Source: Clavibacter michiganensis subsp. insidiosus (GTDB lineage Bacteria > Actinomycetota > Actinomycetes > Actinomycetales > Microbacteriaceae). Taken from it: a stretch of 64,000 bases of DNA. The notes under the pieces were generated by a model. That model saw nothing but the letters and a program-made list of their open reading frames with translations. It was not told the origin of the DNA and made no database searches. The DNA lies in assembly GCF_002240565.1 (NCBI RefSeq), contig NZ_MZMO01000001.1:2480001-2544000 (forward strand). The letters run 5' to 3'. Within the stretch, counting starts at the first letter, position 1; each line of letters opens with the position of its first letter. Positions 52,881 to 61,239 of the stretch are shown piece by piece. Made by a program: the position numbers and the translations under genes.

Positions 52881-54308
52881 TCAGGCCCCGCGGATCAGCC
52901 CCAGGAGCTCGTCGCGGAGGGCGGCCATCTTCTCCTCGGTCGACGCCTCGACGTTCAGGCGCAGCAGCGGCTCGGTGTTCGAGGGGCGGACGCTGAACCA
53001 CCAGAAGGATCCGTCGTCGGCGACCGGGCCGTCGACCGTGAGGCCGTCGAGCTCGTCGAACTCGCCGCGGCCGCGGAAGGCCTCGACGATGCGCTCGTAG
53101 GCGGCGGGCACGTCGTCGACCGTGCTGTTGATCTCGCCCGACAGCGCGTACGGCGTGTAGCGCGCCGAGAGGTCGGACATGAGGCCGTCGGTCTGGCCGA
53201 ACTCGGCAAGCAGGTGCATCGCGGCGAGCATGCCGTTGTCGGCGCCCCAGAAGTCGCGGAAGTAGTAGTGCGCGGAGTGCTCGCCGCCGAAGACGGCGCC
53301 GGTGGCGGCCATCTGGTCCTTGATGAGCGAGTGGCCGACGCGCGTGCGGACGGCCGTGGCGCCCGCCGCCTCGATGGTCTCGGGCACGATGCGCGAGGTG
53401 ATGAGGTTGCGCAGGACCGTGACGTCCTCCTCCGGCGACTGGGCCTTCACGCGCGAGATCTCGCGGAGCGCGACGATGGCGGCGACGGCGCTGGGCGTAA
53501 CCGCCTGGCCCTTCTCGTCGACCACGAAGCAGCGGTCGGCGTCGCCGTCGAAGGCGAGGCCGAGGTCGGCGCCGTGCTCGACGACGGCCTTCTGCAGGTC
53601 GACCAGGTTGGCGGGCTCGAGCGGGTTCGCCTCGTGGTTCGGGAAGGTGCCGTCGAGCTCGAAGTACAGCGGGATGATCTCGATGGGCAGCTCGGGGAGG
53701 CCGGCCGCGGTGCCGAGAACGGCGGGGACGGTCATGCCGCCCATGCCGTTGCCCGCGTCGACGACGACGCGCAGCGGGCGGATGCCGGAGAGGTCGACGA
53801 GCTGGCGGAGGTAGCCCGCGTAATCGGCGAGCACGTCGCGCTCGCGCACCACGCCCGCGGGCTCGACGGGCGCGATGCCGTCCGACAGGAAGCCGATGGC
53901 GCGGTCGCGGATGGCGGCGAGGCCCGTGTCGAGGCTGATGCCCTGGGCGCCGGCGCGGGAGAACTTGAGGCCGTTGTAGGTGGCGGGGTTGTGGCTCGCG
54001 GTGAACATGACCGCGGGGGCGTCCAGGGATCCCGAGGCGAAGTAGGTCTCGTCCGTGGAGCAGAGCCCGATGAGGAGCACGTTCCCGCCGCGTGCCGTGG
54101 CTCCGCGGGCGAAGGCCTGGGCGAAGGACGGCGAGGAGTCGCGCATGTCGTGGCCCACGACGATCTCGCTCCCGGCGGCGCCGAGCTCGTCGACGAAGCC
54201 GGCGCCGAGGGCGGTGACCAGCTCCTCGGTGAGCTGGCTCCCGACGAGACCTCGCACGTCGTAGGTCTTCACGATGGCGGTCAGCGTCTCGGCGGCAGTC
54301 GTCGTCAT
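52881..54308 (-). CDS. manB: Phosphomannomutase/phosphoglucomutase (ManB)
   Basis: 475 residues. The active-site serine loop is TASHNPATYNG, the metal loop is FDGDADRCFV, and the sugar loop is GGEHSAHYYF; the phosphate-binding loop RPSNTEPLLR is near the end. It interconverts mannose 6- and 1-phosphate for GDP-mannose and glycolipid synthesis. The ATG overlaps the stop of the DUF3499 gene, copying the Rv3257c-Rv3258c order. Confidence 0.93.
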   Translation of the reverse strand: MTTTAAETLTAIVKTYDVRGLVGSQLTEELVTALGAGFVDELGAAGSEIVVGHDMRDSSPSFAQAFARGATARGGNVLLIGLCSTDETYFASGSLDAPAVMFTASHNPATYNGLKFSRAGAQGISLDTGLAAIRDRAIGFLSDGIAPVEPAGVVRERDVLADYAGYLRQLVDLSGIRPLRVVVDAGNGMGGMTVPAVLGTAAGLPELPIEIIPLYFELDGTFPNHEANPLEPANLVDLQKAVVEHGADLGLAFDGDADRCFVVDEKGQAVTPSAVAAIVALREISRVKAQSPEEDVTVLRNLITSRIVPETIEAAGATAVRTRVGHSLIKDQMAATGAVFGGEHSAHYYFRDFWGADNGMLAAMHLLAEFGQTDGLMSDLSARYTPYALSGEINSTVDDVPAAYERIVEAFRGRGEFDELDGLTVDGPVADDGSFWWFSVRPSNTEPLLRLNVEASTEEKMAALRDELLGLIRGA

Positions 54309-54526
54309 GCTCCGAAACCTACCTCACCGAGCACGCCGTGCCGCACGATCTGCCAGCCCTGCGGGGCGGAGAGGCGGGCGGCGTGACGGTCGCAGAGGTC
54401 GTAGCTGTGCGGCTCGGAGTCGTGGCTGAGGGGACCGAGGACGGCCATGGAGTCCGCGTAGACGTAGGTGAGGGTGGTCGTGGCGCCGCCGGTGCAGCCG
54501 ACGCGGGAGCAGGGCCTGTTCGTCAT
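54305..54526 (-). CDS. DUF3499-family small protein (Rv3258c-like)
   Basis: 73 residues. Four cysteine/histidine ligands are visible: CSRVGC near the start and CDRH in DLCDRHAARL, a likely zinc site. The family is conserved across actinobacteria always beside manB. The function is unknown. TAGTGT lies nine bases before the ATG, giving a leader of two or three bases at most. The ATGA overlap with manB shows translational coupling. Confidence 0.9.
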   Translation of the reverse strand: MTNRPCSRVGCTGGATTTLTYVYADSMAVLGPLSHDSEPHSYDLCDRHAARLSAPQGWQIVRHGVLGEVGFGA

Positions 54527-54559
54527 GTCGGCCCCACACTACCGCCGACCCCGTGGCCG

Positions 54560-54565
54560 TACGAT
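54560..54565 (+). promoter_or_regulatory. -10 box TACGAT, leaderless promoter
   Basis: TACGAT-N6-ATG of the metallopeptidase-like gene. The divergent DUF3499 promoter (TAGTGT on the minus strand near 54540) lies about 25 bases away. Confidence 0.55.
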
Positions 54566-54571
54566 GGGGCC

Positions 54572-55015
54572 ATGCCACGATCGCGCCGCCGGGGAGGCCA
54601 CGTCTCCATCCGGGGCTCCTGGCGGGATCGGCACGGCCGCGGCCTCCGCTCCCCTGTCACCGGACCGGAGCTGCCGGTGCTGCGCACGCGCGCCGACGTC
54701 TTCGACCAGACCATCGCGTCCGCCGCCGAGTACCTGCGCGGCCTCTGGCCCGACGAGCTCGACCGCGTCTCCTTCGAGGTCGCCGCGCTGCCCGCCGAGA
54801 ACAGCGAGCGGGACGGCATCGACCGGTGGAGCGTCCTCGCCGACGAGCGCCGCGTCATCTTCTACCGGCTCCCCATCGAGCGGCTCGCGCACCTGCACGA
54901 GGACGACGAGTACCACCAGCGGGCGCTCGTCGAGGGCTGCGTGTACCGCGCGGTCGCCGAGCTGCTCGGCAAGGACCCGTGGGACCTCGCCCCCGACAGG
55001 TACGACCCGCACTAG
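54572..55015 (+). CDS. Metallopeptidase-like protein (Rv3259 type) without HExxH
   Basis: 147 residues from ATG 54572; an earlier frame start has no promoter or ribosome-binding site. The layout follows the zincin-like MPTase family (RVIFYRLPIERLAHLHEDDE, then VEGCVYRAVAELLGKDPWDL). Where classic members have HExxH, this has YRAVAE, so zinc catalysis is unlikely; actinobacterial relatives often lack the motif. Divergent from the DUF3499 gene as Rv3259 is from Rv3258c. Confidence 0.82.
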   Translation: MPRSRRRGGHVSIRGSWRDRHGRGLRSPVTGPELPVLRTRADVFDQTIASAAEYLRGLWPDELDRVSFEVAALPAENSERDGIDRWSVLADERRVIFYRLPIERLAHLHEDDEYHQRALVEGCVYRAVAELLGKDPWDLAPDRYDPH

Positions 55016-55091
55016 CCGCGGATCCTCAACGGCCGTCAGGCGTCCGGGCGACGGCCGCGAAGCGCGTCCGGGTGGTCGGCGACGCCCGGCC

Positions 55092-56609
55092 TCAGGGGTG
55101 GACGCGCAGGGGGTCGGCGGCCGGCAGCACCGGCACGACGGGCATCGCGGCGGATCGCCCGGGCTCGGCGAGCGTGACGGTGGCCGTGAGGCCGGTCGCC
55201 CCCTCGAGCAGGTAGGTGCGCCCGGCCTCGACGGCGGCCGAGACCTCGGATCCCGCGGGCACGTCGAGCGACACGGACGCGGAGCCGTCGGTCGGCCGCG
55301 CCGTGACGGCGGCCGCCTGGTCGCCGGCGTTGCGCAGGTGCAGGAGCGGCGCAGGACCCGCGGGCACGGAGACCAGCGCATCGCGCGTGAGCGCCTCGGC
55401 CGACGGCAGCCAGGCGAAGTCGGTCGCGCCGCTCTCCGCGGCACCGGACACGCTGCGCGCGGCGGCCGTGACCGGGACCGAGCTCTGCACGGTCACGGAG
55501 TAGCGGCCGTCGGGCAGGTCGGCGACCGGCACGTCGATCGTGCGGCCCGCGTCGGCCTGCACCGTGAAGGTGGTGCCCGTGCCGTCGGTGCCCTCCTCGG
55601 GGGCGACGCTCACGCTGACGTCGGCGTCGTCGGATCCGGGGACCACGATGCGCACGGCCGTCTCGCGGTCGGGGTCGGTGCCGGGGTCGGAGCCCGCTCC
55701 AGGAGCCGATCCGCCCTCGTCGGCGGCGGGAGCGTCCGCGCCCTCGACGGGTGCGACGGGCGCCGCCTGGGAGTCGATGCGGAGGCCGGTCATGGTGAGC
55801 GCGGTGGCCGGGGCGGCGGCCGGGCCGATCCAGTCGACGCCGCCCGCGAGGAGCCCGCGGACCGTGCTCTGCTCGAGCCGGGCCACGACCTGGCCGCCGC
55901 GGCTCTGGACGTGCACGACCGGGGAGGAGAGGTCGGGGGCCAGTCCGGCGAGGCTGAGCACGCGGCGGCCGCCGGCCGGGACGGAGATCCCGCTGGCGCC
56001 GGGTGCGCTGACGGCCCCGTCCTCGCCCGTGATGGCGAGGTCGACGGTGGAGGAGACGCCGGACGGGTTGTCGAGCACGACGAAGGTGGTGCGGCCGGTG
56101 GTCGTCGCGCCGCCCACGAGCCACGCGTCGGCGGTCGCCTCGGAGCACGACGTGGCGGCGAGGCCCGCGAGGTCGGGCTCCGTCGCGATCTCGGACGCCG
56201 CGCCCGCGAGGTCGGTCGGCGCGTCGTCGACGGCGCCCGCGACCGCGAGCACGGACGGCGCGCTCGACGCCGCCCCCTGCACCTCGGGGGCCTGCAGGCG
56301 CGAGGTGCGGACGCCGGGGGCGGCGCCGGTCGCCCCGGTCGCCGCGGATCCGCTCGTCACGGCGGCGCTGCCGACGGCGACCGCGGTGGTCGAGGACGCG
56401 GCGTCCGCCGCGGGCGGGCGGAGGAGAGCGCCGGGGCAGACGCGCAGCTGGTCGGTCGCGACGGGGGTCACGAGCACCGACGGGGCGCTCGCGTCACCGG
56501 AGGCCGGCGGGAGGAGGAGCGCGCCCGTCACGACGACCCCGAGCACGGCGACGCCGACGATCCCGGTGGTCACGCGCGTCGCGATGCGCACGGCGTCACG
56601 CCTGGCCAT
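55092..56609 (-). CDS. DUF5719-family secreted/anchored protein
   Basis: 505 residues. One N-terminal helix (about 13-34) is followed by an extracytoplasmic, beta-rich, Ala/Gly/Ser-rich body with several jelly-roll-like repeats (TTFVVLDNPSGVSSTVDLAI, RYSVTVQSSVPVTAAARSV). A low-complexity acidic linker lies near 290-320. The start overlaps the GT2 gene by 14 bases, so the two are coupled. Function unknown; the pair is conserved next to whiB2-type genes in actinobacteria. Confidence 0.82.
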   Translation of the reverse strand: MARRDAVRIATRVTTGIVGVAVLGVVVTGALLLPPASGDASAPSVLVTPVATDQLRVCPGALLRPPAADAASSTTAVAVGSAAVTSGSAATGATGAAPGVRTSRLQAPEVQGAASSAPSVLAVAGAVDDAPTDLAGAASEIATEPDLAGLAATSCSEATADAWLVGGATTTGRTTFVVLDNPSGVSSTVDLAITGEDGAVSAPGASGISVPAGGRRVLSLAGLAPDLSSPVVHVQSRGGQVVARLEQSTVRGLLAGGVDWIGPAAAPATALTMTGLRIDSQAAPVAPVEGADAPAADEGGSAPGAGSDPGTDPDRETAVRIVVPGSDDADVSVSVAPEEGTDGTGTTFTVQADAGRTIDVPVADLPDGRYSVTVQSSVPVTAAARSVSGAAESGATDFAWLPSAEALTRDALVSVPAGPAPLLHLRNAGDQAAAVTARPTDGSASVSLDVPAGSEVSAAVEAGRTYLLEGATGLTATVTLAEPGRSAAMPVVPVLPAADPLRVHP

Positions 56610-59600
56610 CTGTCCCCCTGCGGTCGTCGTCGTCTTCGTCGGTGGCGCGGGCCCGGGCATCGTCCTCCTCGGCGGCGGGCGCGACGTCGTCGGCCTCCCC
56701 GTCGTCGCCGGCGCGGCGCTCCCCCGCCTGGCGGATGTCGCCGAAGGAGGCGGCCTCCCCGGCCTCGCCCGTCGGCTCGTCGATGTAGGCGGGGGTGCCG
56801 CGGTCGTCGTGCGCGGGCCGCGGCTCCTCGGCGTCCGCCGGGCGCGCGTCGGGCGCGACGACGGGCTCGCGGTAGGCCGGCAGCGGGCGGCTGCGCGCCG
56901 CCAGGCCGCCGGTGGGGACGGCGAGGAGCAGGGTGAGCGCGAACACGAGCGCCTGCGCGGCGAGCACGCCCGCGCGCCCCGGGTCATCCAGGTTGCCGGG
57001 ACCGGCGACCTGGGCGACGAGGTCGTCGCTGCCGACGAAGCGCCAGAGCAGCCCGGCCTCGGTCTGCCCCACGGCCGTGAACACGGGGTCGTCGTCGAGG
57101 GCGGCGCGGGCACGGTCGTGCACGGCGGCCTCCGCGTCGCCCGCGGGCGTCTCGAGGAGCACGTAGCTGATGCCGAGCCGCCGCAGGTCCTCGGTCGCGT
57201 CGAGGCCGGATCGGGAGGAGACGTTGCCCGCGAGCTCGACGACGCGGGTCTGCGTGTCGGTCAGCGACCCGATGGTGGAGTCGACCGTGGACACCTGCTC
57301 GAGCGTGCGGCCGGCGCCGCGCTCGACGTCGGCGGACAGCGAGCCGTCGTCCGCGGCGCGCAGGACGAGCGTGCCGACCGCGGGATCCGTGGCGGCCTCC
57401 GCCACGACGAGCCCGGGCAGCGAGGTGTCCGTGGTGGCGCGCACCGCGGTGGATCCGGCGACGGCGGTCGAGACGAGCGGCAGCGCGAGCACGACCAGGG
57501 TCACGGCGGCCACGATCCCCGGGGCGACCGAGCGCCGGCCGAGCGTCGCGAACCCCAGCACGAGCGCGCCGGCGAGGCCGAGCCAGAGGAGGCTGAGGCC
57601 GGAACCCGGCCAGACCGCGACGACGTCGGATCCGGTCGACTGCACCACGGTGCGCGCGGCGAGCACGGCGGTCGCGAAGCCGAGCACCGTCACGCCGAGC
57701 GCGAGGGCGGCGCGGTGCGATCCGCGGAGGAAGAGGGCCGCGATCGCGCCCAGCACGAGCGGGGCCACCAGCACCGCGACGACGACGAGCGGGACGGCGG
57801 CGGGCATGCCCGCGCCCAGGCCGTCGACGAACGCGGACCAGCCGCCGAGGCCGGAGGTCGGGAAGCCCAGCGCGAGGCCGGGCACGTCGGCGGGCGTGAA
57901 CGCGGCGGGGACCGCGGGGTCGGCCGCCAGGGCGAGCGGCTGCCCCTGCATCACGCGGTAGACGACGAGCGGCGCGACGAGGGCGACCAGCGGCACGGGG
58001 ATCGTGACGAGCCGCCCGGCGCGGCGCCCGGCGCGCACCGTGGCGACGAGCCAGAGCACGAGCACCGCGGGCACGAGCGACGGGGCGGACGCGCCGACGG
58101 CGGCCATCAGGATCCCCGCCACGGCGGACGCGGACCACGAACGCGGCGCGCGCAGCACCGCGAGCGCGAGCCACGGGAGGAGCAGGTGCGCGAGGAGGGC
58201 AGGCAGGCGGCCCTCGCCGAGCGCGATGAGCAGGGTGGGCGCGAGGGTCCAGACGAGGGCGGCCAGCGCGCGCAGCCAGGCGTTGCGGGTCAGCTGCGCC
58301 GCGCACAGCCAGGCGGCGAGGGCGGCGAGCGGCAAGGCAGCGACGAAGAGCCCGAGGACGGCGAGCGACGGCTCCCACGCCGTGACGCTGCCGAGCACGG
58401 CGAGCACGTACGCGAACGGGTCGGAGGGGGCGACGGGTCCCGCGCCGGATCCCCGCACGCCGATGCCGACCTGCGCCCACAGCGCGCCGGCGCTCGGGCC
58501 GAGCGGCAGGAGCTGTCCGCCGACGAGGGCGGTGCCGGTGAGCCGCGGCAGCCACATCACGGCGGAGAGGACGAGCGCGGCGAGCACGGTCCAGCCGCCG
58601 CCCGTGGCGAGGAACTCCACGCCGTCGGAGACGCCCATGTGCTCGACGCGGTACTGCTCGCGGGCCAGCGACCGCCGTCGACGGCCGACCGCGAGCGGCT
58701 GGCGCAGCGACGCGATGCTCGACCACGGCGCCGTCCGGGCCGCGGCGAGCCGGCGGCGGCTGGCGCGGATCCGCCCGGGCGCCACGGCCACGCGCACGGC
58801 CGCGCCGATCTCGCCGGGCGCCGCGGTCGGCCGCTTGCGGAGCAGCTGCAGGAGCGCGCGCAGGATGGCGAGCGGCACCAGCGAGAGCCAGTGGAACGGG
58901 ACGGCGGCGGGCGGCGCGTAGACGAGGCGGCGGTGCAGCTGGGCCTGCCGGCGCAGACGACGGCGACGTCGTCGCGGCGTGCGCTTCCCGAGGAACGCGG
59001 TGCCGGGGGCGGCGTCGCCCGCGGAGGCGACGCGCGCGGCGGGGACGACCACGACGCGGTGGCCGGCGAGGCGGGCCCGGACGCAGAGGTCGAGCGCGTC
59101 GTCGATGACGGGGAGCGCGTCGTCGAAGCCGCCGAGCTCGTCCCAGAGGCGGTGGCGCACGAGCATCCCGCCCGCGGCGACGCCGAGGACGTCGCTCATC
59201 TCGTCGTACTGCGCCTGGTCGAGCTCGACGTCCACGACGGGCACGGCCGCGCCGAGCGTGGTGAGCGTGGTCCCCATCTCGTGGATGTAGCCGGGGTGGT
59301 CCCACTCCATGGTCTTCGGGCCGGCGACCGCGACGCTCGGCGAGGCCTCGATCGCGGCGAGCAGGCGCTCGAGCGCGTCGGGCGCGGGCGCGTTGTCGGC
59401 GGAGAGCAGCCAGAGCAGCTCGTGGTCGCCCTCGGGCGCGGGGATCACGCGGACGGCCTGGTCGACGGCCTGCCCGAAGGTCATGCGCGCGGGGGCCTGG
59501 AGCATGCGGGTGGGGTCGGACGCCGCGAGGAGGGCGGCGGATCCGTCGCGGGAGCCGAGGTCGACGGCGACCACCTGGTCGGGCCGCCGGGTCTGCGCGG

Positions 59601-59676
59601 CGAGCGCCGCCAGGGTCCGGTCGAGGAACGGCGCGCCCTCGTGGGCGACGAGGATCGCGGTTACTCGTGGCTGCAT
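56596..59676 (-). CDS. Giant GT2 glycosyltransferase with polytopic membrane domain
   Basis: 1026 residues. A GT-A domain spans about 1-235 (TAILVAHEGAPFLDRTLAAL; acidic motif SADNAPAPDALE; VVAVDLGSRDGS), followed by an Arg-rich segment ([19 protein letters not shown], about 232-250) and about 13 membrane helices, then an acidic Asp/Glu-rich cytoplasmic tail. An outside stretch near 770-860 carries a soluble domain. It probably builds or flips a cell-surface glycan. It is coupled to DUF5719 and lies 93 bases downstream of whiB2. Confidence 0.85.
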   Translation of the reverse strand: MQPRVTAILVAHEGAPFLDRTLAALAAQTRRPDQVVAVDLGSRDGSAALLAASDPTRMLQAPARMTFGQAVDQAVRVIPAPEGDHELLWLLSADNAPAPDALERLLAAIEASPSVAVAGPKTMEWDHPGYIHEMGTTLTTLGAAVPVVDVELDQAQYDEMSDVLGVAAGGMLVRHRLWDELGGFDDALPVIDDALDLCVRARLAGHRVVVVPAARVASAGDAAPGTAFLGKRTPRRRRRRLRRQAQLHRRLVYAPPAAVPFHWLSLVPLAILRALLQLLRKRPTAAPGEIGAAVRVAVAPGRIRASRRRLAAARTAPWSSIASLRQPLAVGRRRRSLAREQYRVEHMGVSDGVEFLATGGGWTVLAALVLSAVMWLPRLTGTALVGGQLLPLGPSAGALWAQVGIGVRGSGAGPVAPSDPFAYVLAVLGSVTAWEPSLAVLGLFVAALPLAALAAWLCAAQLTRNAWLRALAALVWTLAPTLLIALGEGRLPALLAHLLLPWLALAVLRAPRSWSASAVAGILMAAVGASAPSLVPAVLVLWLVATVRAGRRAGRLVTIPVPLVALVAPLVVYRVMQGQPLALAADPAVPAAFTPADVPGLALGFPTSGLGGWSAFVDGLGAGMPAAVPLVVVAVLVAPLVLGAIAALFLRGSHRAALALGVTVLGFATAVLAARTVVQSTGSDVVAVWPGSGLSLLWLGLAGALVLGFATLGRRSVAPGIVAAVTLVVLALPLVSTAVAGSTAVRATTDTSLPGLVVAEAATDPAVGTLVLRAADDGSLSADVERGAGRTLEQVSTVDSTIGSLTDTQTRVVELAGNVSSRSGLDATEDLRRLGISYVLLETPAGDAEAAVHDRARAALDDDPVFTAVGQTEAGLLWRFVGSDDLVAQVAGPGNLDDPGRAGVLAAQALVFALTLLLAVPTGGLAARSRPLPAYREPVVAPDARPADAEEPRPAHDDRGTPAYIDEPTGEAGEAASFGDIRQAGERRAGDDGEADDVAPAAEEDDARARATDEDDDDRRGTDGQA

Positions 59677-59693
59677 GACAGGGGAGACCCTAC

Positions 59694-59706
59694 GTGGTGC
59701 GTGGTG
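59694..59706. repeat. GCGTGGT-type heptamer repeat downstream of whiB2
   Basis: GTGGTGCGTGGTG, in the same orientation relative to whiB2 as the copy behind whiB1 at 23254-23266. Confidence 0.5.
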
Positions 59707-59769
59707 GGGATCCGCCGCAGCGGGACGGCGCGCCGGAAGGCGGGCGCCGCGGAGGCGCGAGCGGCCGGG

Positions 59770-60087
59770 TCAGACCGCGCGCTTGCGGAGCTTGCGGCGC
59801 TCGCGCTCGGAGAGGCCGCCCCAGATGCCGAAGCGCTCGTCGTTCTCGAGCGCGTACTCGAGGCACTCGCTGCGCACCTCGCACGAGCCGCAGATCTTCT
59901 TGGCGTCGCGGGTGGAGCCGCCCTTCTCGGGGAAGAACGCCTCGGGGTCGGTCTGGGCGCACAGAGAGTCGGCCTGCCACGCGAGCGGGTTGCCGTCGTC
60001 GACGCTGCGGACGCCCGGGACCCCGAGTCGCACGGGGTCGACGAACCAGTCGTCGGGGACTCCGGCGTGGTACTCAGGTAGTGCCAT
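59770..60087 (-). CDS. whiB2: WhiB2-type iron-sulphur regulator
   Basis: 105 residues. Cys43, Cys66, Cys69 and Cys75 are the cluster ligands, GIWGG is at 87-91 and a basic tail follows. FFPEKGGSTRDAKKICGSCE is diagnostic of the WhiB2/WhiB group, which controls septation. ATG at 60087 follows GGGGAG at eight bases. The gene order whiB2 - GT2 - DUF5719 - metallopeptidase - DUF3499 - manB is conserved. Confidence 0.93.
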   Translation of the reverse strand: MALPEYHAGVPDDWFVDPVRLGVPGVRSVDDGNPLAWQADSLCAQTDPEAFFPEKGGSTRDAKKICGSCEVRSECLEYALENDERFGIWGGLSERERRKLRKRAV

Positions 60088-60145
60088 GTCACGATCTCCC
60101 CACGCGGCCGAGGCGCCCGGCCGGCCCCAGCTCATCGTCATAATT

Positions 60146-60159
60146 ACACCGGTGTAACT
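60146..60159. promoter_or_regulatory. Perfect palindrome TTACACCGGTGTAA in the whiB2 promoter
   Basis: A 14-base perfect palindrome in the only AT-rich patch upstream of whiB2, about 60 bases before its ATG, next to TAATTAT that could serve as -10. A repressor or WhiA/WhiB-type site is possible. Confidence 0.5.
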
Positions 60160-60236
60160 CGCTCGCGTCAAGCCGCGGAGGGTAAACCCTCAGCCGCTCC
60201 TCGAGGGTTGCGACGCGCCGCCGCTCGCGGCCGGCG

Positions 60237-61205
60237 CTACGCCGCGGCGCCGGCCTGGCGGGCGGCCCAGGCGCTCTGCACCATGTCGTCCAGGGAGTGG
60301 CGCATCGCCCAGTCGATGTCGCGCGCGGCGAGCTCGCCCGAGGCCACGATGCGGGCCGGGTCGCCGGGGCGGCGGTCGCGCACCTCCGGCTCGAAGTCGA
60401 TGCCCGTGGCCTGGGCGATGGCCGTCATGATCTCGCGGACGCTCACGCCCGCCCCGCTGCCGAGGCAGTACACGGGCTCCACGGGATCGCCCGCCTCGAG
60501 GCGGCGGGCAGCCGCGACGTGCGAGGCGGCGAGGTCGACGACGTGGATGTAGTCGCGCACGCACGTGCCGTCGGGCGTCGGGTAGTCCCCGCCGTTGATC
60601 CGCGGCGTGCGGCCGTCGAGCAGCGCGTCGAAGACGAGCGGGAACAGGTTGTGCGGGCTGGTGTCGAAGTAGCCCTCCTCGCCGGATCCCACGACGTTGA
60701 AGTAGCGGAGCGACGCGTGGCGGAGGCCGGCCGCGATGCCCTGGTCCCGCAGCAGCCACTCGCCGATGAGCTTGGACTCGCCGTACGGCGACTCGGGGGC
60801 CTTCGGGGTCCGCTCGTCGACCAGGTCGACGTCGGGCGTCCCGTACACGGCCGCGGAGGAGGAGAACACGATGCTGTCGACGCCGGCGCGCTGCATCTCC
60901 TCGAGCAGGACGGCCGTGGCCGTCACGTTCTGCTCGTAGGTGTGCAGGGGGCGCTGGACGGAGACGCCGGCGTACTTGTAGCCGGCGACGTGCACGACGC
61001 CGCGGATGTCGCCCGAGCCGAGGACGCGGGCGAGCAGCTCGCGGTCGAGCACGGATCCGCGGTGGAACGGCACGCCATCGGGCACGAACGACGCGTGCCC
61101 GCTCGAGAGGTCGTCGAGGACGACCGTGTCGATGCCCGCCCGCGCGAACGCGGAGACGATGTGCGAACCGATGTAGCCGGCGCCGCCGGTGACCAACCAT
61201 GTCAT
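60237..61205 (-). CDS. galE: UDP-glucose 4-epimerase
   Basis: 322 residues. The NAD loop is TGGAGYIGSH, the catalytic Tyr/Lys are in SPYGESKLIGE, and SSSAAVYG holds the active Ser. It interconverts UDP-glucose and UDP-galactose for surface sugars. TAGGGT lies six bases before the ATG and no ribosome-binding site is seen, so the mRNA is probably leaderless. Downstream of manA on the same strand. Confidence 0.93.
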   Translation of the reverse strand: MTWLVTGGAGYIGSHIVSAFARAGIDTVVLDDLSSGHASFVPDGVPFHRGSVLDRELLARVLGSGDIRGVVHVAGYKYAGVSVQRPLHTYEQNVTATAVLLEEMQRAGVDSIVFSSSAAVYGTPDVDLVDERTPKAPESPYGESKLIGEWLLRDQGIAAGLRHASLRYFNVVGSGEEGYFDTSPHNLFPLVFDALLDGRTPRINGGDYPTPDGTCVRDYIHVVDLAASHVAAARRLEAGDPVEPVYCLGSGAGVSVREIMTAIAQATGIDFEPEVRDRRPGDPARIVASGELAARDIDWAMRHSLDDMVQSAWAARQAGAAA

Positions 61206-61211
61206 GCGGCA

Positions 61212-61217
61212 ACCCTA
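61212..61217 (-). promoter_or_regulatory. -10 box TAGGGT, leaderless promoter of galE
   Basis: TAGGGT-N6-ATG on the minus strand, lying in the gap between manA and galE, so galE can be transcribed alone. Confidence 0.55.
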
Positions 61218-61239
61218 TCGACGGGCGTCCGGCCGCCGG

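Noticed and set aside
53302..54386. Plus-strand frames over manB
   Set aside because: The minus strand carries all phosphomannomutase motifs in one frame.
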